The notes beneath the pieces were generated by a model. It did no database searches and was not told where the DNA came from. It was given only the letters and a program-made list of their open reading frames with translations. This document shows positions 15,049 through 24,981 of a DNA stretch of 64,000 bases, piece by piece. The DNA comes from Nostocoides sp. HKS02 (GTDB lineage: Bacteria > Actinomycetota > Actinomycetes > Actinomycetales > Dermatophilaceae), in the NCBI RefSeq assembly GCF_009707485.1, contig NZ_CP046121.1, positions 3,418,452-3,482,451 of the forward strand, in the 5' to 3' direction. Position numbers and translations under genes: made by a program. Position 1 is the first letter of the stretch. Every line of letters begins with the position of its first letter.

Positions 15049-16799
15049 GACCGCACTTCTTCGGGTTGCGCGGCGCGGACCTCCGGCTGCGCGACGTCGA
15101 CGAGCCCCTCGTGCTGGTCGTCGGCGTGCACGAACTTCTCGCCCATGAACCACGAAGCCACAGCGGCGATCAGGCAGGCCGCGATGGCGAACCCGAAGGC
15201 GACGATGAGCCCGTTGTGGAACGGCTCGGAGATCAGCGACGGGAAGAAGGCGTGGCCGGTGAGGTACTGGGCGTCCGCGGGGCGCAGCTGGGCGAGCGTG
15301 TGGCTGCCGAGCAGCGACTGCACGGGGTTGTAGCCCAGCAGCGACGCGAACAGCACGGCGACCGGTGGCAGGGACGCGACACCGTGTGCCTGCACCGCGG
15401 GTATGCCGTGCGCCGTGAGGCCGGCCTGCATCGTCTGGGGGAGCGAGCCCGCCAGACCGACGATCATCAGCGAGAAGAAGATGCCGATCGAGAGCACCAT
15501 CGAGGAGTTCTGGAACGTCGTGCTCATGCCACCGCCGACGCCGCGTCGGTTGGCCGGGAGCGCGTTCATCACCGCGGCGCGGTTGGGCGAGGCGAACAGG
15601 CCCATGCCGAAGCCGTTGAGGAAGAGCGCGGCGGCGAACGTCCAGTAGCTGAAGTTCACCGGCAGGGCGGCGAACCAGAAGAAGCTCACGGCCGCGATCA
15701 GCATCCCGCCGGTGGCGAACGGACGGGCGCCGTGGCGGTCGGAGAGCCAGCCCGACAGCGGCCCGGCCACGAGGAAGCCGACGGTCATCGGCAGCATGAA
15801 GACGCCAGCCCACAAGGGCGTCGACTCGAACGAGTAGCCGTGTCGGGGCAGCCAGATGCCCTGCAGCCAGATGATCAGGATGAACATCAGCCCGCCGCGA
15901 CCCAGGCCCGACAGCAGGCTGGCGATGTTGCCGAACGTGAACGCCCGGATGCGGAACAGGTCGAGGTGGAACATCGGGTGCGCGACTCGCGTCTCGATCA
16001 CGCAGAAGGCCGCGAGTATGCCGAGGCCGCCGATCATCGAGGCCAGCACCCACGGGTTCGTCCAGCCCATCAGGTGGTCGCCGTAGGGCTGGATGCCGTA
16101 CGTGATCGCGACGAGCACGCCGATCAGGCCGAGCGCGAAGGTGATGTTGCCCCACCAGTCCATGACGTGGTGCCGCCGTGGGCTGAGGTCGCGCAGCTTG
16201 AGGTAGCCCCACAGGGTCCCGAAGATGCTGAACGGCACGGAGACCAGGAACACGTAGCGCCAGTGCACCGGCGCGAGGACGCCGCCGATCACGAGGCCGA
16301 GGAACGAGCCGGCGATGCCCGAGACCATGTTCAGGCCGAGCGCGAGCCCACGCTGGTCCGCCGGGAACGCGTCCGTGATGATCGCCGAGGAGTTGGCCAT
16401 CAGGAGTGCTCCACCGACGCCCTGCAGGATCCGCATGATGATCAGCCACATCACGCCGGGCGTACCGGTCAACCAGGTCACCGACAGGGCCACCGAGAAG
16501 AACGTGAAGATCGCGAAGCCGGTGTTGAACATCTTGACGCGGCCGTACATGTCGCCGAGCCGTCCGAAGGTGACGACCAGCACGGCGGTCACCACGAGGT
16601 AGCCCATGATCAGCCAGAGCAGGTAGCTGGAGTTGCCGGGAGCCAGCGGATTGATCTGCAGGCCACGGAAGATGTCCGGCAGCGCGATCAGCAGGATGGA
16701 GGAGTTGATCGTCGCAATCAGGACGCCGAGCGTCGTGGTGGACAGGGCGACCCACTTGTAGCGGGGCCCGAGGGCGGGGGGAGTCAGGTGCGAGTTCAT
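15045..16799 (-). CDS. MFS drug-exporter (DHA2/EmrB-QacA, 14-TM type)
   Basis: 584 residues and about fourteen hydrophobic segments, the size of DHA2 exporters. The MFS motif A appears as GRLGDMYGRVKMF after TM2, and motif C-like glycine/proline patterns follow; a second motif A-like loop is GWLSDRHGARPF. A large extracytoplasmic loop near the C-terminus (QSLLGSHTLAQLRPADAQYL) is typical of EmrB-like members. Proton-driven efflux of toxic compounds is the family role. ATG 16799 is inside the MarR-type inverted repeat; ATG 16811 is an alternative. No Shine-Dalgarno is visible for either. Confidence 0.88.
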   Translation of the reverse strand: MNSHLTPPALGPRYKWVALSTTTLGVLIATINSSILLIALPDIFRGLQINPLAPGNSSYLLWLIMGYLVVTAVLVVTFGRLGDMYGRVKMFNTGFAIFTFFSVALSVTWLTGTPGVMWLIIMRILQGVGGALLMANSSAIITDAFPADQRGLALGLNMVSGIAGSFLGLVIGGVLAPVHWRYVFLVSVPFSIFGTLWGYLKLRDLSPRRHHVMDWWGNITFALGLIGVLVAITYGIQPYGDHLMGWTNPWVLASMIGGLGILAAFCVIETRVAHPMFHLDLFRIRAFTFGNIASLLSGLGRGGLMFILIIWLQGIWLPRHGYSFESTPLWAGVFMLPMTVGFLVAGPLSGWLSDRHGARPFATGGMLIAAVSFFWFAALPVNFSYWTFAAALFLNGFGMGLFASPNRAAVMNALPANRRGVGGGMSTTFQNSSMVLSIGIFFSLMIVGLAGSLPQTMQAGLTAHGIPAVQAHGVASLPPVAVLFASLLGYNPVQSLLGSHTLAQLRPADAQYLTGHAFFPSLISEPFHNGLIVAFGFAIAACLIAAVASWFMGEKFVHADDQHEGLVDVAQPEVRAAQPEEVRS

Positions 16800-16820
16800 T
16801 AGTTCAAGCATACTAACTAA
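16799..16820. promoter_or_regulatory. Inverted repeat over the MFS start codon, likely MarR operator
   Basis: TTAGTT (16799-16804), ten bases, AACTAA (16815-16820). The AT-rich arms resemble MarR/OhrR operators and cover the translation start of the exporter, so binding would block initiation of the MFS-MarR operon. Recognition by the MarR protein is inferred. Confidence 0.6.
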
Positions 16821-16841
16821 CTCTCTGGTGCTGGCTGACGG

Positions 16842-17855
16842 GTGGACGATGGTGGGGTGACCGGTCGACTGGCCAACCTCGCCTTGCTGGTCGTGGTGCC
16901 GCTGGCCGCGGCGTCCGGCTTCACGATGTTCCTGCTGGGCAGCGGAGCGGTCTGGCCGGTCGCCATCGTGCACGGAGTCGTCGCCCTGCTGGTGGTCGCC
17001 CTCGTGCCGTGGAAGTCGGTGGTCGTGCGCCGAGGACTGCGGCGGCCACGCAGGCCCGGCCGGGTCACCGCGCTAGCCCTCGGAGCCAGCGTGGCGATCG
17101 CCCTGGCCACGGGGGTCGCCCACGTCGACGGCGCCCTGTTCGCCGACGCACCCCTGACGACGATGCAGCTCCACGTGGGCGTCGGCGTCCTCGCCGCGGT
17201 CCTGACGTTCGTGCACGCCCGTCAGCGGCCGGTCCGTGCACGCCGGGCCGGCCTTTCGCGCCGCGCGTTCCTCCGCCTGGGCGTGCTCACCTCGGTCGCG
17301 GGCGTGCTCGAGGCGGGCGTGCAGGCCAGCGGCGCACTCACGGCGCAGCGCGGCATACGCCGGCCGACCGGGTCGTTCCGGCTCGCGTCGTCCTCGGTCG
17401 GCGCGATCCCCGCCACGTCGTGGCTGTTCGACCAGGTGCCCGATCTTGACCCGGCGGCCTGGCGGCTGACGGTGACGACCGGCGGCACGTCCCGCGACTG
17501 GACACTGGCCGAGCTCGCCCGGTGGAGCGACCGGCAGGTGGCCGTCCTGGACTGCACCGGCGGCTGGTGGACCGAGCACGAGTGGTCGGGCGTGCGCCTC
17601 AGCAGGCTGCTGCCGGCGGGCACCACCGGATCGGTCGAGGTGACCAGCGCGACGGGCTACTCCCGACGGCTGCCGCTCACCGACCAGCTGCTGCTGGCCA
17701 CGGCGATCGACGGCCGCAGCCTCTCCCCAGCGCACGGGTCGCCGGCCCGTCTGGTGGTTCCCGACCGACGCGGGTACCACTGGGTCAAGTGGGTGGTCCG
17801 GATCAGCCACGACGACGGCCCGTGGTGGGTCGAGCCGCCCTTACCGTTGCAGTGA
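16842..17855 (+). CDS. Membrane-anchored sulfite-oxidase-fold molybdopterin protein
   Basis: 337 residues. Four membrane helices fill the first 125 residues, a twin-arginine-like SRRAFLRLGVLTSVAGVL follows (about 140-160), then a soluble oxidoreductase molybdopterin domain with the molybdenum-ligand Cys238 in VAVLDCTGGWWTEHEWSGV and GYHWVKWVVRI at the end. Fusion of a DUF4405/cytochrome-b-like membrane part to this domain is known in actinobacteria; substrate unknown. GTG 16842 or GTG 16857 could start it; neither has a strong ribosome site. Divergent from the MFS operon. Confidence 0.8.
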   Translation: MDDGGVTGRLANLALLVVVPLAAASGFTMFLLGSGAVWPVAIVHGVVALLVVALVPWKSVVVRRGLRRPRRPGRVTALALGASVAIALATGVAHVDGALFADAPLTTMQLHVGVGVLAAVLTFVHARQRPVRARRAGLSRRAFLRLGVLTSVAGVLEAGVQASGALTAQRGIRRPTGSFRLASSSVGAIPATSWLFDQVPDLDPAAWRLTVTTGGTSRDWTLAELARWSDRQVAVLDCTGGWWTEHEWSGVRLSRLLPAGTTGSVEVTSATGYSRRLPLTDQLLLATAIDGRSLSPAHGSPARLVVPDRRGYHWVKWVVRISHDDGPWWVEPPLPLQ

Positions 17856-17875
17856 GGTCGTGAGAGGGAGGGATC

Positions 17876-18457
17876 ATGGGCGAGTACGTGGTCAGGCCGC
17901 TGGCGCCGGACAGCTGGGACGGGTTCGCCGGGCTCGCGGAGCGGCACAACGGTGTGTTCGGTGGCTGTTGGTGCACCTGGTTCCACACCCTGAGCGCCGA
18001 CAAGGAACGCACCTACGAGGGCAACCGCTCCCTCAAGCGGCGCCTCGTCGACGAGGGCCGAGCGCACGCGGCGCTGGTGTACGACGGGGACGAGGTCGTG
18101 GCTTGGTGCGAGTTCGGTACGCCACAAGAGCTGCCGAACATCTACCACCGCAAGCAGTATGCCGCGGAGCTCGACGTCCTCCCCGACTACCGGATCACGT
18201 GCATCTTCGTGGACAAGCGCTACCGCCGACGGGGGTTGTCGTCGGTCGCCCTCGAGGGCGCCGTCGACCTGATCGCGGCGGCGGGCGGTGGTGTGGTCGA
18301 GGGGTACCCGCACGACACCGCCGGGAAGAAGCAGGCGGTCCTGTACAACGGAACCCGTGCGCTGTTCGAGCGCGCCGGCTTCACCTACGTCCGCAGCAAG
18401 GGCGCGAACAACTGCGTCATGCGCCGCACGGTGCCGGTCAGCCCGCCGGTCAGGTAG
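17876..18457 (+). CDS. GNAT-family N-acetyltransferase
   Basis: 193 residues. A GNAT fold ends with the acetyl-CoA motif CIFVDKRYRRRGLSSVALEG (R/Q-x-x-G-x-G/A as RRRGLS), then NGTRALFERAGFTYV, the family's beta6-alpha4. The N-terminal GGCWCTWFH is typical of a subgroup that includes actinobacterial acetyltransferases near FmdB-like genes. GAGGGAGG is seen before ATG 17876. Its 3' end overlaps the convergent TetR gene by 8 bp. Acceptor substrate unknown. Confidence 0.85.
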   Translation: MGEYVVRPLAPDSWDGFAGLAERHNGVFGGCWCTWFHTLSADKERTYEGNRSLKRRLVDEGRAHAALVYDGDEVVAWCEFGTPQELPNIYHRKQYAAELDVLPDYRITCIFVDKRYRRRGLSSVALEGAVDLIAAAGGGVVEGYPHDTAGKKQAVLYNGTRALFERAGFTYVRSKGANNCVMRRTVPVSPPVR

Positions 18458-19106
18458 CCGGTCCGGGCTCGAGCAGGAGACGGCACCAGAGGTCCTCCAG
18501 CAGGCGCACGTACCGCTCGGTCGACCAGCCGCGCGCAGCCAGCAGGAGGTAGTACTCCGGCGCATTGGTCGACCACACGATGTCGGCCACCTCGCGGTCG
18601 TCGAGATCCGTGCGCAGGTCGCCCGACGCGCGCAGGTCGGCGGCGAACAGGAGCATGTTCCGCGCCCTGCGGTCGACCAGTGCGGACCACGCCGCGGCGC
18701 AGTCGTCGTTGGTCTCGCCGGCGCGCCGCAGGGCATCGATCAGCGGCGCGGTGCGGGGCATGACTACCCCCATCGACGCGGCATACAGGTGCAGCTTCTC
18801 CTGGCCCGTGCGGGCGGCGCGGATGGCGACGACGTAGTCGCGCTGCTGCGCCGGGATCGGCTCGTCGGACGACCCGAGCACCATGTCGATGACCGCGACG
18901 ACGAGCTCGGGCTTGCGACCCACGCTGGCATAGACGGTGTCCATGGCGACCCCGGCGACCCGGGCGATCTCGGCGACGGTGGTGGCGTCGTAGCCCTTCG
19001 CCACCATCAAGCCGCGCGCCGCGTCGAGCACGGCCCGTCGGGTGGCGGCTGCCTTCTCGGCGCGGACCTCGGATCGGTACGGGCGGGTCTTGACGGGCTC
19101 GGCCAC
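18450..19106 (-). CDS. TetR-family transcriptional regulator
   Basis: 218 residues with an N-terminal TetR HTH (TTVAEIARVAGVAMDTVYAS then VGRKPELVVAV). The ligand domain is helical and Arg-rich, with RRARNMLLFAADLRASGDLR. GTG 19106 is preferred because TACAGT is placed 7 nt upstream as a -10 box, suggesting a leaderless mRNA; ATG 19130 is the alternative. A 9-bp palindrome CTACTGTAG (19112-19120) covers the start region and may be its own operator. Likely regulates itself or the divergent cupin gene at 19194. Confidence 0.88.
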   Translation of the reverse strand: MAEPVKTRPYRSEVRAEKAAATRRAVLDAARGLMVAKGYDATTVAEIARVAGVAMDTVYASVGRKPELVVAVIDMVLGSSDEPIPAQQRDYVVAIRAARTGQEKLHLYAASMGVVMPRTAPLIDALRRAGETNDDCAAAWSALVDRRARNMLLFAADLRASGDLRTDLDDREVADIVWSTNAPEYYLLLAARGWSTERYVRLLEDLWCRLLLEPGPAT

Positions 19107-19193
19107 GAGTCCTACTGTAGCAATATTCACCCGAAGGCGCTTCCGGTCAATTAGCCGGTGACCCAGCCCGGTGAACGAGCCCCAGGAGGCAGC

Positions 19194-19730
19194 ATGGTCC
19201 AGGTCGCGACGCCAGCCGACGCCGACGCGTCAACGCCGGGGCGGGCGGTCTTCCGTCCAGCGGGAACCGCTCGGGGCACGTGGGCCATGGGCTCGCTGTT
19301 CGAGCACCTGCTCACGGCCGAGGAGTCCGGCGGGACGCTGGGCGTCGCCGTCGTGACCCAGCCACCGGGCATCGCCACGCCGCTGCACCGACACACCCGC
19401 GAGGCCGAGGCGTTCTTCCTCCTCGACGGCTCGATGACCTACCGCGCAGGCGACGACACGTTCCACCTCGAGGCGGGCGACTTCATCTGGCTCCCGGCCC
19501 TCGTGCCCCACGCGTTCCGCGTCACCGGCACCAGCCCGGTGCGCTTCCTCGGCCTCAGTGACCCGGGCCACCTGCTCGCGCTCTACGACGAGGTGGGCCT
19601 GCCCGCCGCCGAGCACCGGTTGCCCGGTGCCGACGGCCGGCCGATGCCCGAGGAGATCAAGCGCTGGAACGAGGTCGGCCCGCGGTACGGGCTCGAGGTC
19701 GTCGGGCCGCCGATACCCGAGGGGGCCTGA
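19194..19730 (+). CDS. Cupin-domain protein (quercetinase-like)
   Basis: 178 residues with one cupin. Motif 1 is TPLHRHTREAEAFFLLDGSMTY and motif 2 LEAGDFIWLPALVPHAFRV (each cut to under twenty residues when read alone: HRHTREAEAFF and LPALVPHAFRV), holding His/Glu metal ligands. The C-terminal tail (MPEEIKRWNEVGPRYGLEVV) matches the same sub-family as the cupin at 3428, also next to a TetR gene. CCAGGAGG supports ATG 19194. Divergent from the TetR gene, so a TetR-cupin pair occurs twice in this window. Confidence 0.83.
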   Translation: MVQVATPADADASTPGRAVFRPAGTARGTWAMGSLFEHLLTAEESGGTLGVAVVTQPPGIATPLHRHTREAEAFFLLDGSMTYRAGDDTFHLEAGDFIWLPALVPHAFRVTGTSPVRFLGLSDPGHLLALYDEVGLPAAEHRLPGADGRPMPEEIKRWNEVGPRYGLEVVGPPIPEGA

Positions 19731-19734
19731 GGGC

Positions 19735-20973
19735 TCAGGCCGGTCGGACGATCAGGGCGACCTGGTTGCTGCGCACCCGGGTGAGCACGACGACGGCCTC
19801 GGAGGTGCCCCGCGGGGGCAGCCGCAGCTGACGGCGCAACAGGTCGGCGTCCACGCTCACCCCGCGCTTCTTGATCGTCAGCCGGTCGAAACCGTGGTCG
19901 CGCAGCCAGCCGCGCAGCGCCTTGACGTTGAACGGCATCGCCTCGACGACGGCATACCGGCGCGCGTAGGGGACCTCGACGGACTGGTCGGCGGTGACGT
20001 AGCCGACGCCGGAGTCGAGCTCGGAGCCCCCGGTGGCGGCGGTCAGCGCAGAGACGAGGCCGGCGCGCAACACGGCCCGATCGGGCTCGTAGAGCCAGGC
20101 CCCGACCTGGGCGAGGTTGACCAGGCTGGGAGTGTCGTCACCCTCGGCCTCGGTGACCACGACCGAGGGTGCCCCTGAGCGCAGGACCGCGGCAGTCCGG
20201 CCTGCCGTGCGCACGAGCGGGCCCCACCAGAGTGCGCACTCGACGACGTCGCCGTCCCACGAGGTCCACTGGGCTTCGACGCCGGCCGGGACCGCAGCGT
20301 GGGGGAAGCCCGGACTGAGCTTGGCCCCCGTCGCAGGCAGCGCCGCGGCGATCGACTGCACGGTCTCCCAGGACGGTGAGATCTCGGCCAGCGCGAAGAC
20401 CCGCCGGGTGCGTCCGGCCGCGTCCGCGACTCCGGGGGTGCGCCGGGCCGGGTCGAGCCACGCGCCGACGCCGCGGGCGCCCTCGCCTGCCGGGGGCCGG
20501 AACGACTCGACCGCCCCGTGCCGGGCGGTCGAGTCGGGCCAGTGCCGCAGGTTGACGGCCGCCATCGCCGCCGTCACCTCGTCGACGTCGATCGCACGCA
20601 CGCGCAGGTCGAGGCCGGCCATCGCCATCGCGTCGGCGCCGATGCCGCAGCCGAGGTCGTGGACCGTGTGGATGCCGGCCGCCCGGAAGCGCTGGGCGTG
20701 CTGCGCCGCGACGCCCAGCCGGGTGGCCTGCTCGAGGCCGTCCGAGGTGAGGACCATGCCGCGGGCGAACTCGCCGAACTTGTCCATGGCGCGGGCTCGC
20801 AGCCGCGACTGGTTGAGCGCCGCAGCGACCAGGTCGGGGTCGAAACCGGCGGCGCGGAGGCGTTGCTGGAGGGGGAGTGCCGACGTCTCGTCGTAGGGTG
20901 GCAGCGACTGCAGCAGGCCCCAGCCCTCGCCGGTGGTGAGCTGGCGCAGCAGGGCGAGATCCATGCGCCGCAT
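19735..20973 (-). CDS. THUMP-like domain class I methyltransferase
   Basis: 412 residues. An N-terminal helical domain is followed by a Rossmann methyltransferase core, motif I being VHDLGCGIGADAMAMAG, then VRAIDVDEVTAAMAAVN and GAWLDPARRTP (a DPAR motif in place of NPPY). The C-terminal part, including PFNVKALRGWLRDHGFDRLT and IKKRGVSVDADLLRRQL, is the THUMP-like domain of this actinobacterial family. RNA or protein modification is likely, substrate unproven. ATG 20973 or ATG 20964 can start it. It is divergent from groES, and 50 bp separate its start from the first CIRCE. Confidence 0.82.
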   Translation of the reverse strand: MRRMDLALLRQLTTGEGWGLLQSLPPYDETSALPLQQRLRAAGFDPDLVAAALNQSRLRARAMDKFGEFARGMVLTSDGLEQATRLGVAAQHAQRFRAAGIHTVHDLGCGIGADAMAMAGLDLRVRAIDVDEVTAAMAAVNLRHWPDSTARHGAVESFRPPAGEGARGVGAWLDPARRTPGVADAAGRTRRVFALAEISPSWETVQSIAAALPATGAKLSPGFPHAAVPAGVEAQWTSWDGDVVECALWWGPLVRTAGRTAAVLRSGAPSVVVTEAEGDDTPSLVNLAQVGAWLYEPDRAVLRAGLVSALTAATGGSELDSGVGYVTADQSVEVPYARRYAVVEAMPFNVKALRGWLRDHGFDRLTIKKRGVSVDADLLRRQLRLPPRGTSEAVVVLTRVRSNQVALIVRPA

Positions 20974-21024
20974 TCTGTCGTATGCCGCGGCGGTGTCCGC
21001 CGTGGGCGAACGCCTCGAGCACTT

Positions 21025-21051
21025 CTGGCACTCGAGTTGACCGAGTGCTAA
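21025..21051 (+). promoter_or_regulatory. CIRCE operator 1 (HrcA site)
   Basis: CTGGCACTC-N9-GAGTGCTAA, one or two changes from the consensus TTAGCACTC-N9-GAGTGCTAA. It overlaps the -35 box of the groES promoter. Confidence 0.92.
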
Positions 21052-21066
21052 CGACGAGCCTAGATT
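21037..21066 (+). promoter_or_regulatory. groES-groEL promoter
   Basis: TTGACC at 21037-21042, an 18-nt spacer and TAGATT at 21061-21066. Transcription would begin near 21073, at the left edge of CIRCE 2, leaving a leader of roughly 145 nt before groES. Confidence 0.75.
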
Positions 21067-21071
21067 TGCCG

Positions 21072-21098
21072 TTGGCACTCCGGTTCGCCGAGTGCTAA
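21072..21098 (+). promoter_or_regulatory. CIRCE operator 2 (HrcA site)
   Basis: TTGGCACTC-N9-GAGTGCTAA, a single change from consensus in the left arm. It covers the expected transcription start. Two sites 47 bp apart let HrcA block both the -35 region and initiation. Confidence 0.93.
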
Positions 21099-21219
21099 CG
21101 CCACCACCAGGGTCGACCCCCGCGACGGCGACCCGATCGGTGGCTGACTCGGCAGTACCGCAGCACCCAGCACCATCCACCTGTCCAACTTCGACATTCC
21201 CGAAGGGGAGGTCCTCAAC

Positions 21220-21513
21220 GTGTCGGTTTCCATCAAGCCGCTCGAAGACCGCATCGTCGTCAAGTCCGTCGAGGCCGAGCAGACCACCGCGTCTGGCCTG
21301 GTCATCCCGGACACCGCGAAGGAGAAGCCCCAGGAGGGCGAGGTCCTCGCGATCGGCCCGGGCCGCATCGACGACAACGGCAACCGCGTCCCGCTCGACG
21401 TCAAGGTCGGCGACCGCGTGATCTACAGCAAGTACGGCGGCACCGAGATCAAGCACGGCGGCGAGGAGTACCTCATCCTCTCCGCCCGCGACGTCCTCGC
21501 CGTCGTCGGCTGA
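21220..21513 (+). CDS. groES: GroES co-chaperonin
   Basis: 97 residues, the normal length. Caps the GroEL folding chamber as a heptamer. Beginning [20 protein letters not shown], mobile loop [17 protein letters not shown], and the C-terminal [19 protein letters not shown] are typical. GTG 21220 starts the gene after GAAGGGGAGG. Controlled by the CIRCE pair; a perfect hairpin separates it from groEL. Confidence 0.98.
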   Translation: MSVSIKPLEDRIVVKSVEAEQTTASGLVIPDTAKEKPQEGEVLAIGPGRIDDNGNRVPLDVKVGDRVIYSKYGGTEIKHGGEEYLILSARDVLAVVG

Positions 21514-21532
21514 GCAATCGCACCATGTGAGT

Positions 21533-21574
21533 GACATGCCCCGTATGCCGGCTACCCGGCATACGGGGCATGTC
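21533..21574 (+). terminator. 19-bp perfect hairpin between groES and groEL
   Basis: Arms GACATGCCCCGTATGCCGG (21533-21551) and its exact complement (21556-21574) with a CTAC loop; a U-G pair can extend it. It begins 20 nt after the groES stop and ends 39 nt before groEL. No U-run follows, so it may be an attenuator, an RNA-stability stem or processing site that sets unequal groES and groEL levels. Each arm contains one copy of the heptamer GTATGCC. Confidence 0.85.
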
Positions 21575-21601
21575 GCCTCTCACCCCGAGATTCACTGTTA
21601 G

Positions 21602-23230
<1,629 letters not shown>

Positions 23231-23244
23231 CCCAGCCTGCTCCC

Positions 23245-23282
23245 CGAAGGCCCGTCCCCGCTGCTGCGGGGGCGGGCCTTCG
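23245..23282 (+). terminator. Rho-independent-like terminator after groEL
   Basis: Stem of about 16 bp, starting CGAAGGCCCG at 23245 and closing CGGGCCTTCG at 23282, with one G-U pair and a CTGCTG loop. It follows the groEL stop by 15 nt; there is no long U-tract, as is common in actinobacteria. Confidence 0.8.
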
Positions 23283-23383
23283 TCGGCGGTGGAGGTGGTT
23301 CGCGGTCATCGGTGACAACCTTGTCGGGGGCCCGACCGCTTTCAGGAGATGTGCGAGGGCTGGCTTGGGGCGAGGTGGTGGTG

Positions 23384-23935
23384 ATGACACGACCGGTGGC
23401 CGCGCCGACCTTCGACGACTACGTCGCGGCGCGTGGGGCGGCCCTGCTGCGTCGGGCCTGGCTGCTCACCGGTGACCACCAGCGTGCCGAGGACCTCGTG
23501 CAGACGGCGCTCGGCAAGGCGTGGCCGCAGTGGCGGAGGATTTCCGAACAGGGTGACGGCTCCTACGACGCCTACGTCCGCCGCGTCATGCTCACCACGT
23601 ACATCGCCTGGTGGCGCCGGCGGTGGAACGCCGAGTACCCCACCGAGGTCGTGCCCGAGCCCGGCGACAACCCGGACGAGGAGGACCTGGCCACCCTGCG
23701 TCGCGATGTCCTCGCTGCCCTCGCCCAGCTGCCGCGGGGTCAGCGGGCAGTCGTGGTCCTGCGCTACTTCGAGGACCTCACCGAGGCGCAGACGGCCGAG
23801 GCGCTGGACTGCTCCGTCGGCACGGTGAAGAGCCAGACCGCCCGCGCCCTGGCCGTGCTGCGACGCAGCCCCCTGCTGACCTACCAGGACGAGTGGGGCG
23901 ACAGCGGCGCGGAAGCGGACGGAGGACTCGGATGA
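23384..23935 (+). CDS. ECF sigma factor, SigE family
   Basis: 183 residues. Sigma region 2 is present (LLRRAWLLTGDHQRAEDLVQ then TALGKAWPQWRR), and region 4 with its HTH is ALAQLPRGQRAVVVLRYFED followed by LTEAQTAEALDCSVGTVKSQ. This matches the SigE/SigM-like ECF subfamily widespread in actinobacteria, here linked to a membrane protein instead of a ZAS anti-sigma factor. ATG 23384 follows GAGGTGG. Overlaps the next gene by four bases (ATGA). Confidence 0.9.
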   Translation: MTRPVAAPTFDDYVAARGAALLRRAWLLTGDHQRAEDLVQTALGKAWPQWRRISEQGDGSYDAYVRRVMLTTYIAWWRRRWNAEYPTEVVPEPGDNPDEEDLATLRRDVLAALAQLPRGQRAVVVLRYFEDLTEAQTAEALDCSVGTVKSQTARALAVLRRSPLLTYQDEWGDSGAEADGGLG

Positions 23936-24981
23936 CGGACATCGAGAGCCTGCTGCGTGCGGCGCTGACCGAGTCGGCGCCATTGGACCCGGCCACCGAC
24001 GGCCTGGCCGACGGGGCCCGCAGGTATGCCGCGCACGCGCGCCGTGTGCGCCTCGCCAGCGTGGCTGCCGGTCTGGTCCTCGTACTGGCCGGGGGCGGCG
24101 CGGTCGCGTCAGGGGCTTTTCGCGACCGTGCCGTCACCCCGGTGGTGCGGGTCGGTCACCTGACCTGCGCGCTGTCCGGCCAGGACCTGCCCTCGGCGAC
24201 GATGTCGCGCACCGAACCGATGAGCTCGACCGCGCGGGAGGTCCTCGTGTGCGCCGACGGCAGCGCTGCCTCGGTGTGGCCCGGGTCGCTGCCAGCCGAC
24301 GAACCGGTCTCCTCGCCCGCAGACCTGGACTTCCTGCGGTTCGACCCGCCAGACCGCACCCGGGCGTGCGCCGCGCTGCCCGCGGGACCGGCATACCGGA
24401 TGCTCGTGCTCGGTCTCGACGGCGTGGTGAGCGTCCGCGACAACCAGACGCTCGCCTGCAACGGCTGGCCCGCTCTTGACCGCTACTTCATCGCGCTCGG
24501 TGACCAGCAGTGGCAGGAGTGGGCGAGCACCCAGACCGATCCGTTCCTCAAGTGCCCCTCGGTGCTCCAGCAGCGGCTTCTCCCCGCCTCCGATGCGCCT
24601 GCGGCCCTGCGGCCGGGAAGCGTGTTCGCGCAGGCGACGGCCTGCTTCTACCCGCTACCCGACGCGAGCCGGCTCCCGCGCGCGAGCGAACCACCGTGGC
24701 GAACCGTGCTGAGCACGGTGCAGATCGCGGTGCTCAACGCTGACATCGGGCGGAAGGGGTCCGCCAAGGTCGCCACCCGGTGTGCGATCCCGCAGACCGG
24801 GATGGTGGTCGTCAACACGGTGACGACGAGCGGCCAGTCGGTCGTGCTGTCGGGCGTGTGCGGCGACGGCAGCGGCGGCACCGTTGCGGCGCTGGTGAAC
24901 TGGGTGCAGGGGGACCAGGTCGTCGCCAGCCTGGCCACCACGAGGATGCTCAACGCCGCTCTGGGGATTCCGGGGCCGTGA
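23932..24981 (+). CDS. Membrane-anchored partner of the sigma factor, hypothetical
   Basis: 349 residues: a short cytoplasmic N-terminus (MTDIESLLRAALTESAP), one membrane helix (about 42-62, VAAGLVLVLAGGGAVASGAF) and a long extracytoplasmic domain with seven or eight cysteines, likely disulfide-bonded. Position and topology suggest an anti-sigma factor or sensor for the preceding SigE-family factor, but no anti-sigma domain is recognised. ATG 23932 overlaps the sigma stop. Its 3' end overlaps the convergent S4 gene by 32 bp. Confidence 0.75.
   Translation: MTDIESLLRAALTESAPLDPATDGLADGARRYAAHARRVRLASVAAGLVLVLAGGGAVASGAFRDRAVTPVVRVGHLTCALSGQDLPSATMSRTEPMSSTAREVLVCADGSAASVWPGSLPADEPVSSPADLDFLRFDPPDRTRACAALPAGPAYRMLVLGLDGVVSVRDNQTLACNGWPALDRYFIALGDQQWQEWASTQTDPFLKCPSVLQQRLLPASDAPAALRPGSVFAQATACFYPLPDASRLPRASEPPWRTVLSTVQIAVLNADIGRKGSAKVATRCAIPQTGMVVVNTVTTSGQSVVLSGVCGDGSGGTVAALVNWVQGDQVVASLATTRMLNAALGIPGP

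Noticed and set aside
14590..16755. A 721-residue reading frame antisense-shifted within the MFS gene
   Set aside because: Only the MarR part is real; the rest is an Arg/Pro/His-rich shadow of the MFS frame.
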